DNA of 64,000 bases from Watersipora subatra (lineage: Eukaryota; Bryozoa; Gymnolaemata; Cheilostomatida; Watersiporidae), in NCBI RefSeq assembly GCF_963576615.1, contig NC_088708.1, positions 3,100,001-3,164,000 on the forward strand, written 5' to 3'. The notes below the pieces were generated by a model. The model saw only the letters and a program-made list of their open reading frames with translations. It was not told where the DNA came from and ran no database searches. Below, one piece after another: positions 63,361 through 64,000 of the stretch (the first letter of the stretch is position 1; every line of letters begins with the position of its first letter). Both the position numbers and the translations under genes were made by a program.

Positions 63361-64000
63361 TTTTATTGCTGAACTTCAACCTGGCTCCATAGTAAAGAGA
63401 CGCTTGGATATCTAGAGATGCTAAGATTTATAAGAACTGTCGGTTAGCTATTGAATAAATTCAGTGGTTAGAAATGAAGCAATAGCGGAGACACAGTTAC
63501 AAGAAAAGCGGTAAGACAGACGACTAACTTCAATGCCTATAAGTTTACTACAACTGAATGGCTCCAAATCCAAAACAGGTGACATTAGGTAAGACTATTC
63601 GCCACCTTAAACAAGGTCAAAAGGTTGAATGCATGCTGTCTTCTAATTAAATTTAATTTTGGCTCTAAATGGAATTTTCGACTTTGTTTTAAAGTTAAAC
63701 CCAACTCATAGGACATGAGGTTGCACAGTTTTATGTTACAAACTTATTATACATATATTCATGGTAAATATATAACCATGGTGAATAGCCCATTGATTTA
63801 TGTTGTTGGTTATGATATAGAATAGAGTGCTGATCAGAGGCACACAAGAGGCTGATTTTACTACAGCATAGCATCTTTCAAAAGCACACAGCCATTGCAC
63901 TGTCTATCTTGATGCGTGGATAGTCGAACACCTGTATTTAGCATCTTTTGGTGAGGATACCATTACATATATCACAAACACATGGTAATAGCAATTATTC
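63361..64000. other. upstream flank of the SVEP1-like gene
   Basis: This stretch holds the presumed 5' UTR and promoter. Apart from the TATA-like sequence I see no open reading frame, repeat or other signal that I can support. If the first coding exon is preceded by a non-coding exon, it could lie here. Confidence 0.5.
63425..63434 (-). promoter_or_regulatory. possible TATA box of the SVEP1-like gene
   Basis: The minus strand reads CTTATAAATC here, about 65-75 bases before the start codon at 63360. This would place transcription start near 63395-63400 and leave a short 5' UTR of about 35-40 bases. The core match is visible. Its use is inferred, and AT-rich DNA gives such matches by chance. 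Confidence 0.3.

Overview
This is eukaryotic, intron-rich, AT-rich nuclear DNA from an animal, most probably an invertebrate (a mollusc, bryozoan or other spiralian would fit; the sequence alone does not settle it). The evidence is GT-AG introns, extracellular metazoan domains (Sushi/CCP, HYR, ephrin-receptor-like GCC2/GCC3, EGF, pentraxin), two classes of non-LTR retrotransposon remnants, SINE-like elements and very many minisatellites.

One gene on the minus strand spans almost the whole window. It runs from a start codon at 63360 leftward to 2421 and leaves the window before its stop codon. I could chain 69 exons whose splice phases agree, except for one frameshifted copy. They give about 14.1 kb of coding sequence (roughly 4,700 codons). 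The domain order is: signal peptide, degenerate von Willebrand A-like region with a basic proline-rich insert, Cys-rich module, GCC2/GCC3, three CCPs, two HYR domains, a CCP-like module, a linker, three more GCC2/GCC3 modules, six EGFs, one pentraxin domain, then a very long CCP tail. This is the order of SVEP1/polydom, a secreted extracellular-matrix adhesion protein, so I call the gene SVEP1-like.

Region by region (transcription runs right to left): 61.4-63.4 kb N-terminus and VWA-like region; 56.1-60.7 kb GCC2, CCP and HYR; 48.3-53.2 kb linker and GCC2/GCC3; 45.5-47.1 kb EGFs; 37.0-44.8 kb pentraxin; 18.9-32.7 kb CCP exons including one 1.1-kb multi-CCP exon; 6.2-17.9 kb a tandem array of 34 near-identical CCP exons (33 of 174/175 bp and one of 171 bp) on a period of about 312 bp; 2.4-3.6 kb the last two exons seen. 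The array is the most striking feature. It is a recent expansion by tandem exon duplication. One copy carries a frameshift, one copy has a DNA transposon inserted at its splice acceptor, and two copies 11 units apart encode identical protein.

The introns are filled with about twenty unrelated minisatellites (adding their spans gives about 13 kb, a fifth of the window), a degenerate APE-type LINE (25.6-28.1 kb), a 5'-truncated R2/NeSL-type LINE with a duplicated 3' end (34.1-35.9 kb), a roughly 665-bp palindrome at 33.5-34.2 kb whose arms are LINE sequence, a foldback element with about 150-bp inverted repeats (41.6-42.5 kb), and tRNA-like SINE copies. I saw no other protein-coding host gene, no structural RNA gene and no CRISPR array.
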